This document shows positions 1-8,649 of a DNA stretch of 64,000 nucleotides, piece after piece. How positions within the stretch are numbered: position 1 is the first letter of the stretch; each line of letters opens with the position of its first letter. Made by a program: the position numbers and the translations under genes. The notes under the pieces are model-generated. The model saw only the letters and a program-made list of their open reading frames with translations, did not search any database and had not been told where the DNA came from. This DNA is from Adiantum capillus-veneris. Taxonomy: Eukaryota > Streptophyta > Polypodiopsida > Polypodiales > Pteridaceae. The stretch lies in assembly GCA_014529385.2 (NCBI GenBank), contig CM043960.1, forward strand, positions 79,470,832 through 79,534,831. The letters run 5' to 3'.

Positions 1-650
1 GCTGTAATGGCACGCCCAGAGGCTTTGCTTCAGCCATGTTAAATCTGTCCAACACCTTTTCAATGTACTTTTCTTACGACAAATACAATAGGCGCTTGTC
101 TCTTTGCCTTGTAACACGCACTCTAGGTATATGTTCAGCTGCCCCAAGGTCTTTCATTGAAAATGCAGATTTCAGCTGCCCTTTAAGAGCATCAACAATG
201 CTTCTTTCTTTGCAGCTATCAACATATCATCAACATAGAGCACAAGAATGATAGGGTTGCCATCCTCATCACGTTTTGTATACAAACAATGGTTTGCATG
301 GCTTCTTTTGTAACCATGTTTAAGCATGAAGCGATCAAACTTCTTGTACCATTGTCTACATGATTGTTTCAGCCCATACAAGCTTCTATTGAGCATACAT
401 ACCATATGTTCCTTGCCAGGAATAACAAAACCCTCGGGTTGCTTCATGTAAAGCTCTTCTTTCACATCACCATGCAAGAAAGCGGTATGTACATCCATTT
501 GGTCTATTTCCAAATCAAGAGCAGCCACTAGGGCAAACAATACATGCAAAGTGGTCATCTTCACAACAGGAGAGAACACTTCCTGAAAGTCTATGTCCTT
601 GGTTTGAACATATCCCTTTGCAACTAGCCTTGTCTTATACTTGGGTTTTG
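1..650 (-). pseudogene. Cop-1 reverse transcriptase fragment
   Basis: The minus-strand translation matches the copia RT domain. The clean open stretch is 579-172 and includes DVHTAFLHGDVKEELYMKQP, SLYGLKQSCRQWYKKFD and the catalytic LVLYVDDMLIAAK. Homology starts near 650 (KTRLVAKGYVQTKDIDFQ) in a different frame and continues to base 1 after a stop near 172, with a frameshifted palm/connection region. At least one frameshift and one stop make it non-functional. The thumb and RNase H lie off the left edge. Confidence 0.9.
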
Positions 651-941
651 CATCAACTCGGCTAACTCGGCTTTATAGTACTTGCAATCGGGTTTCTTGT
701 GACCTTTCTTGCCACACTGATAGCAAGTCACATCACCCTTGCCTTTGCTGGCATTTCCCCTTTCCTTACTCTTACTCTTACTCCTTTGTGCATAAGCATT
801 CTTCTTTTCGGTCCTGCCTCTAACCATGTTGGCAGAGCTGCCTTTCTCTCCACTTGCTTTTCTCCTTATTTCCTCATTCAAGATAGAACCCCTAACACCA
901 TCAAAGGTCAAATTGGGGTTATTGGATAATGAAACCACCAA
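624..941 (-). pseudogene. Cop-1 gag C-terminal part with zinc knuckle
   Basis: This frame carries the nucleocapsid part of a copia gag: a basic, serine/lysine-rich linker followed by CYQCGKKGHKKPDC, a CX2CX4HX4C knuckle that binds genomic RNA in the virus-like particle. It continues the gag at 955-1512 but lies in another frame, so one frameshift separates them near 945. Protease should follow; instead the frame runs into a few foreign residues and stops, and RT begins in another frame. This marks the internal deletion. Confidence 0.88.
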
Positions 942-954
942 TGTTTCCCATGAC

Positions 955-1428
955 TCAGGTAAAGGTCATAAGCAAGAAGATAGTTTTCAGCTTATCATCA
1001 AAAGGGGGCAAGCTTGAATCCTGTAACTGCGACAAAGTACTTGCGAACAACGACAAGTGCTCTGCAGCGCTCTTGGACTCATCTAGTTGCATGCCAACAA
1101 GTTTTCGCATCAAATGCACTTGGTTGACAGGTGTTGTATTTTCATACATTCCCTTTAACTTCTCCCACACATCAAAAGCAGTTGTGAGACCTTTCACATC
1201 AATGACTGTCTCATCGGTCATGGCCATTTTAATGTATGTAACAGCCTTCCTGTTCAGGCTAACCCATGCTTCATCCGTCATATTCTGTGGCTTTACCTGT
1301 TCAAGTGCCCCTTCACAATCCTTAAGAAATAGGATTCCCTGGATCTTGTCTTTCCAAAGGTCGAAACTTGTTCCATCGAACCTCCTAATCTCGAAGAGAT
1401 TCTTCACATCCGAAGAAGATGAGGCCAT
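955..1428 (-). pseudogene. Cop-1 gag (UBN2-type) N-terminal part
   Basis: The open frame extends from 1512, but the likely start is the Met at 1428 (MASSSSD), which gives a normal copia gag N-terminus: NLFEIRRFDGTSFDLWKDKI, then an alpha-helical capsid region with FDVWEKLKGMYENTT and HLMRKLVGMQLDES. It forms the capsid of the intracellular particle. The frame ends at LLMTFT, where related proteins continue, so a frameshift truncates it. Confidence 0.85.
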
Positions 1429-2163
1429 AGTTGCACGAATAAGAGGGCTAATACACTGAATTTTTGGGCAAAATGCACAAAAACCGGAGTATAGCCTCGC
1501 AGAGGTGTGCACTACATCTCCAAATGGTCACAGGAGCAATTCGGGGCAAAATAGATCGATTTGGGCACAAAAAAAAATTTCTGAAATTTATGCACATGAA
1601 ATTTCAGCTAGCGAATTTGTGCTCGAAAACAACAAATTTAGTTGTTTTTAGCCTCACAGAACATAAGATTAATGCACAGCCTTTAGAAGCATGTAAGAGC
1701 AAAAGCCCCTATTTGTAGCATCAAATTGCATGAAATTGAGCCACAAATGGTCATACATAGCCAAAATTTGTCAAACGTGCGTAGATTGCATCAATTTGCA
1801 CTTTCCCCAATGTAGTCGCATCATAAAAACACTTGCAAAAACCTGCGTAACTTTGAAATTTGCTGAAAACACCTGTTTTAGGACCTGTTTTTCGGCAATT
1901 TCAGTGTTTTCGGGTAGAGAGGACTTAGCAAAAGTGTTCCCACACCTTTATACATCATTTGCAAAACCTGTATTTTGCTCTCATAACCTGTAATTTGCTG
2001 ATTTTGACCTAATTTCAGCCTATTTTAGGTCAATTTGACTTGCTGGGAGCTCTCTAGTGTCCGGGGACGAGTCCTTTGGCAATGAAATTGCAAAATCTTG
2101 CATGAAAGTTGACCTCCTTGGCTGAAAATCAGCGTTTGCAGGTTTGGGAGCGAACCCTAATTT
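1429..2163 (-). other. Cop-1 untranslated leader
   Basis: About 730 bases lie between the primer-binding site and the gag start, with no supported gene. The composition is AT-rich with many short CAAATTTG-like words. An untranslated leader of this size is common in plant copia elements and normally carries the packaging signal; no specific structure was identified. Confidence 0.6.
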
Positions 2164-2176
2164 GGCTCTGATACCA
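2164..2176 (-). other. Cop-1 primer-binding site (initiator tRNA-Met)
   Basis: The minus strand reads TGGTATCAGAGCC two bases inside the LTR. This is complementary to the 3' end of plant initiator tRNA-Met, the usual primer for copia minus-strand synthesis. Confidence 0.9.
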
Positions 2177-2178
2177 GT

Positions 2179-2579
2179 TGATGAGCGCGCAGCGGTGTGT
2201 GCAAGTGAAAGAGCACGCGGAAATGTGCAGGGTGTGCACCTTAGAGAGGGGCGAGTGCAGACAGGAAGGAGGGCACTTGCAGAACGATAGGAGAGAGAGA
2301 GAGAGAGAGAGGACACGCTACACGATAGTTTGGGGAATGAGTAAGTGAGTTAAAAACTCACATTCCCTTTATTAATATGTATAGGATCAATTTAAATATA
2401 GTGGCCAAGTTCAATGTGAACTTGGCCAAAGGTTAGTAACCCTTTAAATATACATTAAAGAGGGCCATTTGGGCCTTTAACCCAGCATACAGCTGCCACG
2501 CTAGCACGCCAACGCAATTCACGGGATTTTGCACAATTCTGCCGCGTCATCTGGTCCGGGCAGTACTACCACATTATCA
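2179..2579 (-). repeat. Cop-1 5' LTR
   Basis: About 401 bp, bounded on the plus strand by TGATGAG and TTATCA, i.e. TG...CA with a short imperfect inverted end. On the minus strand it has a TATA-like TATATTTAAA (2391-2400) followed roughly 80-100 bases later by a CT tract (GA on the plus strand at about 2289-2312). Boundaries come from the adjacent primer-binding site and from resumption of Gyp-1 LTR homology at 2580; the partner LTR is outside the window. Confidence 0.75.
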
Positions 2580-2827
2580 TTTTGTGGCACGAGTTGCAAA
2601 ATAGAGAAGCCCCAAGAGCGTGTACCTTGTTGAAGCAATATAAAGAAATACCGAAAGGGGTGCCAGGGTTTAGGGCCAGTGTAGTTTAGGAGTGGAACTC
2701 TGCCACTCTATGTCTCACGCAGATTCTCTCTCTCTCTCTCTCTCTCTTACTGTTCAGTGGTTTTGAAGTGCTAAAAGTCTCTTCCAGTCTGTTCTTTTCA
2801 ATTGGCATGTGGTGCCATTCCGCTACG
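2580..2827 (+). repeat. Gyp-1 5' LTR, 3' portion
   Basis: This aligns with 15928-16195: both share an AGCCCCAAGAG word, a TATA-like CAATATAAAG (about 2636-2645), AATACCGAAAGGG, a TC microsatellite (about 2727-2748) and a GTGCCATTCC end. The upstream part of the LTR is displaced beyond Cop-1 and out of the window. Confidence 0.75.
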
Positions 2828-2828
2828 G

Positions 2829-2840
2829 TGGTATTGGAGC
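2829..2840 (+). other. Gyp-1 primer-binding site, degenerate
   Basis: TGGTATTGGAGC lies one base after the LTR end and differs from the initiator tRNA-Met complement TGGTATCAGAGC at two positions. Confidence 0.55.
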
Positions 2841-2960
2841 TTCAAGAGTATGCTTCTCTGAAAGCAAACCGGTCCCTACCAGAATAGACAGAGCAAGATG
2901 ACGCTTCTGGATTCTACAGAGTACTTGTAGTTCCTCCTTGTTGACAGACTCTGCGATATA

Positions 2961-3179
2961 TGTTGGAATTAGGGTTGCAGAGAAACACACACAGCTTGGA
3001 GAAGACGAAGGAAGCTCAAGGCACACAATTGAGAGTGTATTACTTAGTGTGCAATGGAAAGATAGATAGCCCTAGAGAATATACAATGCACGGGGGGAAA
3101 AAACCTCCTAAAGAGGGAAAAAATGCCCCGGCGGTCGTAGTGTGTTCACACACATCACTACCACATGTATATGGTAACA
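2961..3179 (-). repeat. Cop-2 3' LTR
   Basis: 219 bp. It lacks about 8 bp (around GTGATGGGC) present in the other LTR and in both Cop-3 LTRs. That segment lies just beside the TATATA box of the family, so promoter function here is probably damaged. The purine tract beside it (3180-3192 on the minus strand) is interrupted. Confidence 0.92.
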
Positions 3180-3252
3180 AATCCCCCATGGAGTGATGCG
3201 GTGAACGAGAGCTGGCATGAGTAAAGGGAAGTGCCATGCCCTGAGGACATGA

Positions 3253-3725
3253 TCAGTCCACAAAGGGGAGTAAGCCCAAAGCTTTGCGGAAAGCTTCGAG
3301 CTTCTCATGAGACAATGCCTTTGTGAAAAGATCTGCAAGGTTGTCCTGTGTTGGCACATAAGCCAAGCTGATCTCTCATGCTGAGAGCCTCTCCTTGACA
3401 TAGTGGTAATGCACCTCAATGTGCTTTGTGCGAGCGTGAAAAACTGGGTTCCTCGCAACTGCCAATGCGCTCCGACTGTCAGTGTAGATAGTGTTGGCAG
3501 TGTCCTGTTCAACACCCAAATCAGCCATAAGGCGTCTGAGCCATACACACTCAACCGTAGCTGTGAAGACTGCTCTGTACTCAGCCTCACAACTTGAAGT
3601 GGCCATAGTAGGTTGCTTCTTGCTCAACCATGATATACATGAACTGCCAAGCATGAAACAAAAACCACTTGTGGACACTCGTGTGTCAAAACAACCAGCC
3701 CAATCTGAGTCCGAAAAAGCATGTA
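3253..3725 (-). pseudogene. Cop-2 RNase H, C-terminal end of polyprotein
   Basis: This is homologous to the last part of the Cop-3 polyprotein. The open piece 3678-3376 has MSTSGFCFMLGSSCISWLSK, CEAEYRAVF and the TIYTDS catalytic segment of copia RNase H, then a stop after RERLSA-like sequence; homologous sequence continues to the normal terminus at 3253. Upstream (toward higher coordinates) the domain is cut at 3725 by Gyp-2. Confidence 0.9.
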
Positions 3726-3957
3726 TGTTAGGTGCAGCGGAATGATTGTTTGTGCTTTGCTCAAGATGAGTGCTCCGAACTGTGCTTAAGGTTCCTTTTA
3801 GTTCTTATGGAAGGGAGAGCCTTCCGTTCTTAATGGAATGTGCTATGATCACAAACAAAGTGAATGGACACTGTGCGTGCAAGTGTATGAGACTGAGAGA
3901 TAGAGAGAGAAGAGAGATACGACACGAGAGACGTTGTAAAACCCTCCTCCGAAGGCC

Positions 3958-3979
3958 CCACTCTCGTCGGCGAGAGTGG
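3958..3979 (-). other. Perfect hairpin in the Gyp-2 LTR
   Basis: Arms CCACTCTCG and CGAGAGTGG pair over nine bases around a four-base loop. The element lies in the transcribed part of the LTR (R/U5), just before a GGCC...CGGAGG segment and the TC tract. The solo LTR has a hairpin at the same place with different arm sequence (17076-17095), which suggests selection for pairing in the RNA. Confidence 0.75.
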
Positions 3980-4065
3980 TCTACTTTTGATTGCACAAAG
4001 TGGTACAATGCATATGCAATGGACTGATGCAACTTGGACTATGCCGATGACGACGACGACGACTT

Positions 4066-4316
4066 GATGGCTGAAATCTGTGGTCTTCTATTTGCTGAAT
4101 TTTGGGACTGAAAATGACTGTTTTGGCTGCGTTTTCATGGGCTGAAAATGGGGGTTCTTCTGCAACCAATTAGGCTGAATCTGCTGCATTTCTATCTGCT
4201 GAAAATCTGCGTTTTTGAATGCTGAAGATCTGCGTTTTTATGGCTGATGTCGAGGGCTGAAAACGCTGTCTGTCTGCAGGCTTAGGCTGCGTTTTCATGG
4301 CTGAAAAACGCTACCA
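4066..4316 (-). repeat. Degenerate GCGTTTTCAGCC word repeats in the Gyp-2 LTR
   Basis: On the minus strand this transcribed LTR section contains about ten irregularly spaced copies of TTTTCAGC, often extended to GCGTTTTCAGCC. The solo LTR of the family has the same type of sequence at 16712-17010. Confidence 0.7.
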
Positions 4317-4911
4317 TCTTGTAGGTGTTCCTAGCGTTAGTATAACGCTGAAGTGGGGCTGTTGGTCGCGGGGAAAAACGCCAAGGAGCAAAACTTGTTG
4401 GCGATGGCTGCTTGTGGAAACGCCAAGGGGGGAAGAGGTATGGCGCTATGCAATGATGGGGATGGCTCACCAAGGGATGGCTTGGGGAGGTCTTGTTGAG
4501 AGGGAGGGAGTACCTGTTGCTTGGAAAAGCTTGCTGTGTTCCTTGCTCATCTGTCCTGTTGTGCTAACTTGGGTTTGCTTATATATTAACTCAGCAAAAT
4601 TGCCCTACCTACTTTTGTTGGAAAGTCACTTAAAAGTAATAAGTGAAAATACCAAAAATAGGGAAAATAGGCTAAATGCACTGGAAAATTCCCCTAGCTG
4701 AATCTGATGAATCCTTAAGGGAATACTGATGATCATGCTGTGTGCAACCAGAGGATATGCATCTACACTAAGTGACTGGGCATGCACGGTCTACGAATAG
4801 ACTCACAAAAGTGCCAGATCACTTTTAAATCTAGACTTGACTGGACTGACTGAACCTTGATCATGCTGTAGCTTGTCCACTGACACATAGGGTTGGATGT
4901 GTCACGTGACA

Positions 4912-4924
4912 TCCCCTCCTTTTC
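4912..4924 (-). other. Gyp-2 polypurine tract
   Basis: The minus strand reads AAAAGGAGGGGA directly before the LTR, the position expected for the primer of plus-strand synthesis. Confidence 0.8.
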
Positions 4925-5923
4925 AAAGTGAGGTACTGGTACCGAATTGTATTTCGTCGAGGGAGATCGCCAATAGCATCCGGAATCCTGGAAGGGACTC
5001 TTCGCCGGCCCACTTGGATGTGTGGGTCGTGCGGTACTTGAACTTCATAAAGGTCTGTAACGCTTGCTTCTTTGGGCCGCGCCGAAAGCGACAGAAAGTC
5101 TTCTGTGGCTCCTTCGATGCTTTAACTTCGTCTTTAGTCATGCTTCTTTCCTCTTCAAGAATCTCCACGGCTGAAAATTCCTGAAACCACTTCCAACACA
5201 AAACCATGAACATACCTATTCCATGTAAAGTGAGTGGAAAAAATCTTGTCTTCGCTAAAGACTGTGTATGCAATGTAGATGAATAAGAGACGGAGTGACA
5301 ACCCGTTCATCAAACACATGCAAACAATGAGATCGAATCTTTCTCTTATGATCTAGAGCAATGAACTGTGGCAAGACACAATGGAAATGCCCACGCTTGG
5401 TGCTCATACTTTCATGTGCTCTTTCGGGTACTGTGTCATGCCAAGGAAGAGACATGGAATGTGACTTCCTTACATAAATACCTTTCAGCTTTTCATGAAA
5501 AATCCGCATACATTCGTGCTCATCCATGAGAGAAACGTGCTCAACATACAATATGTCATGCTTAGGAAAAGGGATCACATAAAGATGCTAACTAAAATAC
5601 AGGAAACGATCACGAATGAAACACTCGAACAATGCGTGCGTATCAATCATGCGAACACACAATACTTCCTGTGAGGGTTCTTCGGACCTAGGCTCGAGAG
5701 CCAAGATTGGTTCTTCCTGAATGATCGAATCGTCCTGTGGGGATTCTTTGGACCTCGACTTGAAAGCCAAGATCGGATCTTCGTGATTGATCGAATCTAC
5801 AACGAGGTTAGCTTCGCTCGAAAAAGCATCCACTAACACATCATCCTTGTGAACAATCACATCTTCTTCACGCAACTCATCATGCTTGTGAGAAATCACA
5901 AGCATGATCATGCAAATCATCAT
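4923..5923 (-). pseudogene. Gyp-2 3' coding relic of uncertain identity
   Basis: Frames 5923-5588 and 5578-5255 are the same frame split by one stop; 5273-4923 continues in another frame. The first part has a duplicated acidic unit (DPILAFKSRSKESPQ then EPILALEPRSEEPSQ); the middle has PFPKHDILYVEHVSLMDEHE and SHSMSLPWHDTVPE; the last part ends KYRTTHTSKWAGEESLPG..., just before the polypurine tract. The position suggests the C-terminal tail of a gypsy polyprotein retained after pol loss, but I do not recognise the domains. Confidence 0.5.
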
Positions 5924-7004
5924 GCTTGTGAGAAATCACATCTTGATCATGCAAATCATCATGCTTGTCATTGTCATCCAAATCATCATGCTTATCAATA
6001 TCATTCAAATCATCATGCTTATCATTGTCATTCAAATCATCATGCAAGTCATTAGCAATCAAATCATCATCATGCTTCACACAATCATGCAAATCCTGTG
6101 TGTTATGCTTTGGAGAAAAAGAGACTGAGAGAGTCTTCTCCTGAATTCTTTCAATCTTGTCCTGCATATTAGCAATGAGAGATGGAGAATGAGCTATGTC
6201 CTCTCCATGAATGACAGTAGGAGAATCACTTTTGGCATTGAGAGTTATAGTGTTAGTCAGAAAATCCATGAGAGCGTCGTTATCACGAAACCATCGAATG
6301 CCCAAAATCATATCATATCCTGAGAGAGGAGAAACAACAAATCTTCTAGTGAAGGCAGTCTGTTGAATTGCAAACAACACATCAAGGCACTCCTCCGTGA
6401 TGAGAGCATCCATACCGGGACGAAAGCCAGAGACCTCGATAGGAGATCTCGGACTAACTTTGAGGCAGACTCTCTCAACAAGAGAGGAACTGATCACATC
6501 ATGAATACTACCTAAGTCAAACAATATGACAAAACGGTGCTCCGACGTACGACCATAACATTTAATGAGAGAATCATCAATGGGAGGGTCCTGAGAAACT
6601 TGGGGCACATTCGTGTTATCATTCATTGCATTGACAGAGGAAGTGGGTGCTGTGGGTTCTTTAGATTCATTCGATTCAAGCTTAGCACAAGTTCTTTTAA
6701 TGTGACCCTTAATGTGACAATGAAAACAACGACCTTCCTTAGAATAAGTGCTTTGCTCTTCTGACGTGATGTATTCTCCTACAATTCCTTGTGCTACCTT
6801 TTCATCTGGAGTAAGCTTAGGTTTAACAATTGTGTTAGCCTTACCCTTAGATTCATTGGAAGAATTCTTTGATGAGAGACTGTTGGAAGATTGGTTAGAA
6901 GAGTTATCATTCTTACCATTCTTGCCGTTCTTACCGTTCTGAGAGGTCTGCGAGGTACTTGTGGAAGTCTTGTTCTCCTTAGGCTTTCCCTTGTTGTGCT
7001 TCAT
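5880..7004 (-). pseudogene. Gyp-2 nucleocapsid and protease-like region
   Basis: A 374-residue frame. It begins with a basic/Ser-Asn-rich linker, then the zinc knuckle CFHCHIKGHIKRTC (CX2CX4HX4C), then a retropepsin-like domain: FVILFDLGSIHDVISSSLVE, CLDVLFAIQQ and GYDMILGIRWF. The active-site triad reads D-L-G rather than D-S/T-G, so catalytic activity is doubtful. The last quarter is a spacer of imperfect KHDDLND repeats. It overlaps the gag frame (6979-7239) in a different frame; a mutation or a frameshift site could explain this. No RT follows. Confidence 0.85.
5888..6075 (-). repeat. Imperfect tandem repeat coding KHDDL-type units
   Basis: Plus-strand copies of AATCATCATGCTT spaced about 27-45 bases apart, at least seven times. 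On the minus strand they encode KHDDL followed by N/D-rich linkers, giving a highly charged, probably disordered segment between the protease-like domain and the 3' ORF. Confidence 0.8.
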
Positions 7005-8136
7005 CTCTTGGGAGAGCGATTGCTACCGCCTTGTTGAGATCCGCGGGGTCAAAGACTTCGACATCAAACTTGATGTATTCGTCTAACCCAAAGAGAAAAG
7101 CCTCTTTGCGCTCATCATCCGATTTGCGTAATTGAGTGCCTAGCTGCAAAACACGGTTGGAAAAAGACATGACTGGTATACCATGTTGCTTGAGATTGCG
7201 CCAATCCTCTTTCAATTGTGCGAGGTACTGAGGTGGCATAAACTGCGCCTTGAGCTTGTCTTGGAAATCAGCCCAACTAAAAGAGAGGGATGTGAATTCG
7301 TCGGCTGCCTCTAGGTGCGCGGCTAGCTGTGCCTCTTACCATGCGTGGTACCAATTAATGGCATCACCGGCAAGGTACATAGCTGCCGTCAAAACTTTGC
7401 TATTTCCTGTTTTCTTAGTTGTCGCAAAATAAGTATTTAATTGATGCAACCAAGAATGAATCACTGTAGCATCCATCTTACCATTATACTTACTGAAGGT
7501 CAACTTTTCGGTGACTGGGTTGTTGGAATCCGCATCGTGGCTTGCACCACTTGAGGAACTCCCACGATCTTTGGGTGGTTCTGTCTTCAAGGCTAGTACT
7601 TGGGAAATAAATTCTTGAGTGCGTAGCTCCCTTTGAGCTTCACGCTCGACCTCCAAGGCCACGCTTTGTGTTGGCGCTTCCTCCTTTCTTAGTTCTTTTC
7701 TTTCTTTTCTTGCGTCGCGCTCGCGTTCGAAAGCAAGGCGCTTGTCTTCTTGTTGTGCGGCAAGTCTGGCATTTCTTTCGTCGCGCTCGCGGTCCTTGGC
7801 TACTTGCTCACAGTCCTTAGCTGCTTGTTCACGGTCCTTAGTTGCTTGTTCTTCGGCAAGTCTTGTAATTCTTTCGTCGCGCTCACGGCCCCTAGCTTCT
7901 TGTTGTTTTGCTTTGCTTGCGAGTTGTGCCAATGCAACTCGATTCGTTTCTTGTTGTTGTGCCATCATGTCCAACATCGACTTGACCATCGCCTCCATAG
8001 GAGTGAGAACAACTCGTGTTTTAGATGGCGAAGGGGAAGGGTTGGAAAAATCTCCTGGTGGGGAGAATCCTTCGTCGTCTCTCTCATGCTCATCACCTGA
8101 ATGCGAAGTATCCATTCCGCTTCGGGTGACGACCAT
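6979..8136 (-). pseudogene. Gyp-2 gag capsid
   Basis: The frame starts at 8136 (MVVTRSGMDTSHSGDEHERD) and runs to a single stop near 7336, then continues in the same frame to 6979. Residues about 85-175 form a charged helical stretch with repeats of KDREQAAKDCEQ type, likely coiled coil. The Retrotrans_gag core follows: KLTFSKYNGKMDATVIHSWL, FATTKKTGNSKVLTAAMYLAGDA, then after the stop LKAQFMPPQYLAQLKEDW and LRKSDDERKEAFLFGLD. The one in-frame stop and a frame change at the end make it a pseudogene. Confidence 0.88.
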
Positions 8137-8578
8137 GCACTATGATCTTTGGTTATTAAGTTCACGAGGAACTTGGGTTCTTGAGGGTCTTGGTTCTTGG
8201 GTTCTTGGGTTCTTGAGGATCTTGAGGTTCTTGAGGTTTTCTTTCGCTTGCCAATTGCATTGGAGAAGGATCTTCTCTTCACCCGAGTTCTACTCTTTTC
8301 CCGGGCGCACCCCTTGGCGGCCTTGCGCTCACTCCAAGGTTGCTTTTTCCCACCTCACGTCGATTGGCCGGCCGCTAAGTGCACGGTCCGCTCTCAATGA
8401 GTGAAAAGAGACACAAGGGAAGGCTAGACAAGCCCTTCTTTCTTGGGATTCCTGTCACTCTTTAACCAAACACGATTAGGAATCGACACGCCCAAGTAAA
8501 CTTGGGTGCGTGCGACCTCAATAAGCAAAAAGAAAATTCTTGTGGTTCTTTCCTTGAGTGATACAGAACACTGCCAAA
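8137..8578 (-). other. Gyp-2 untranslated leader
   Basis: About 440 bases between primer-binding site and gag. It contains a run of GGTTCTTGGGTTCTTGAGG-type words (about 8165-8240 on the plus strand) but no supported gene. Confidence 0.6.
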
Positions 8579-8590
8579 GCTCTGATACCA
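8579..8590 (-). other. Gyp-2 primer-binding site (initiator tRNA-Met)
   Basis: The minus strand reads TGGTATCAGAGC, one base inside the LTR end, a perfect match to the initiator tRNA-Met complement. Confidence 0.92.
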
Positions 8591-8591
8591 A

Positions 8592-8649
8592 TGTAAGTGC
8601 GGTGGAATGATTGTTTGCGCTTTGCTCAAGATGAGTGCTCCGAACTGTG
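8592..8649 (-). repeat. Gyp-2 5' LTR remnant
   Basis: 58 bases matching the first bases of the LTR at 3726 (TGTAAGTGCGGTGGAATG against TGTTAGGTGCAGCGGAATG). It ends abruptly where Cop-2 homology resumes at AACAGTACTTTGG, so about 1.1 kb of LTR including its promoter is missing. Confidence 0.88.

Larger units (their letters stand above)
1..2579 (-). mobile_element. Cop-1: Ty1/copia element, 5' part, internally deleted
   Basis: Read on the minus strand this element has, in order, an LTR (2179-2579), a primer-binding site for initiator tRNA-Met (2164-2176), a leader, a UBN2-type gag, a zinc knuckle and then reverse transcriptase, which continues off the left edge. Protease and integrase are missing: the zinc knuckle is followed within about 100 bases by RT, so more than 2 kb of pol has been lost. 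The LTR outer end (2579) abuts sequence matching the Gyp-1 LTR, so Cop-1 inserted into the Gyp-1 5' LTR. The other LTR lies outside the window, so the target duplication cannot be checked. Confidence 0.88.
3726..4911 (-). repeat. Gyp-2 3' LTR
   Basis: 1,186 bp, from TGTTAGGTGCAG to GTGACA on the plus strand. Its start matches the remnant at 8592-8649, and it is related over its length to the solo LTR at 16272-17405. On the minus strand the order is TGTCACGTGACAC, a TATATAAG box (near 4579-4587), a long section with repeated GCGTTTTCAGCC-like words (4316-4066), a perfect hairpin (3979-3958), a TC-rich tract (about 3927-3895) and the LTR end. Confidence 0.9.
3726..8649 (-). mobile_element. Gyp-2: Ty3/gypsy element lacking RT, RNase H and integrase
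   Basis: On the minus strand it has a 58-bp remnant of the 5' LTR (8592-8649), a perfect initiator tRNA-Met primer site (8579-8590), a leader, gag, zinc knuckle plus protease-like domain, a repeat-rich spacer, a 3' ORF region, a polypurine tract (4912-4924) and a complete 3' LTR (3726-4911). No RT, RNase H or integrase is found anywhere in the 3.7-kb interior, so it must have moved with enzymes supplied in trans or lost pol afterwards. The 5' LTR and about 190 bp of adjacent Cop-2 were removed by one deletion. Confidence 0.88.

Noticed and set aside
3108-3590. 160-codon minus-strand open frame overlapping the Cop-2 RNase H
   Set aside because: It is a second frame of the same RNase H sequence; the same shadow appears at 29325-29759 over Cop-3.
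7742-8404. 220-codon plus-strand open frame rich in Ser, Leu and Cys
   Set aside because: It is antisense to the charged coiled-coil region of the Gyp-2 gag, whose codon pattern keeps the opposite strand open.
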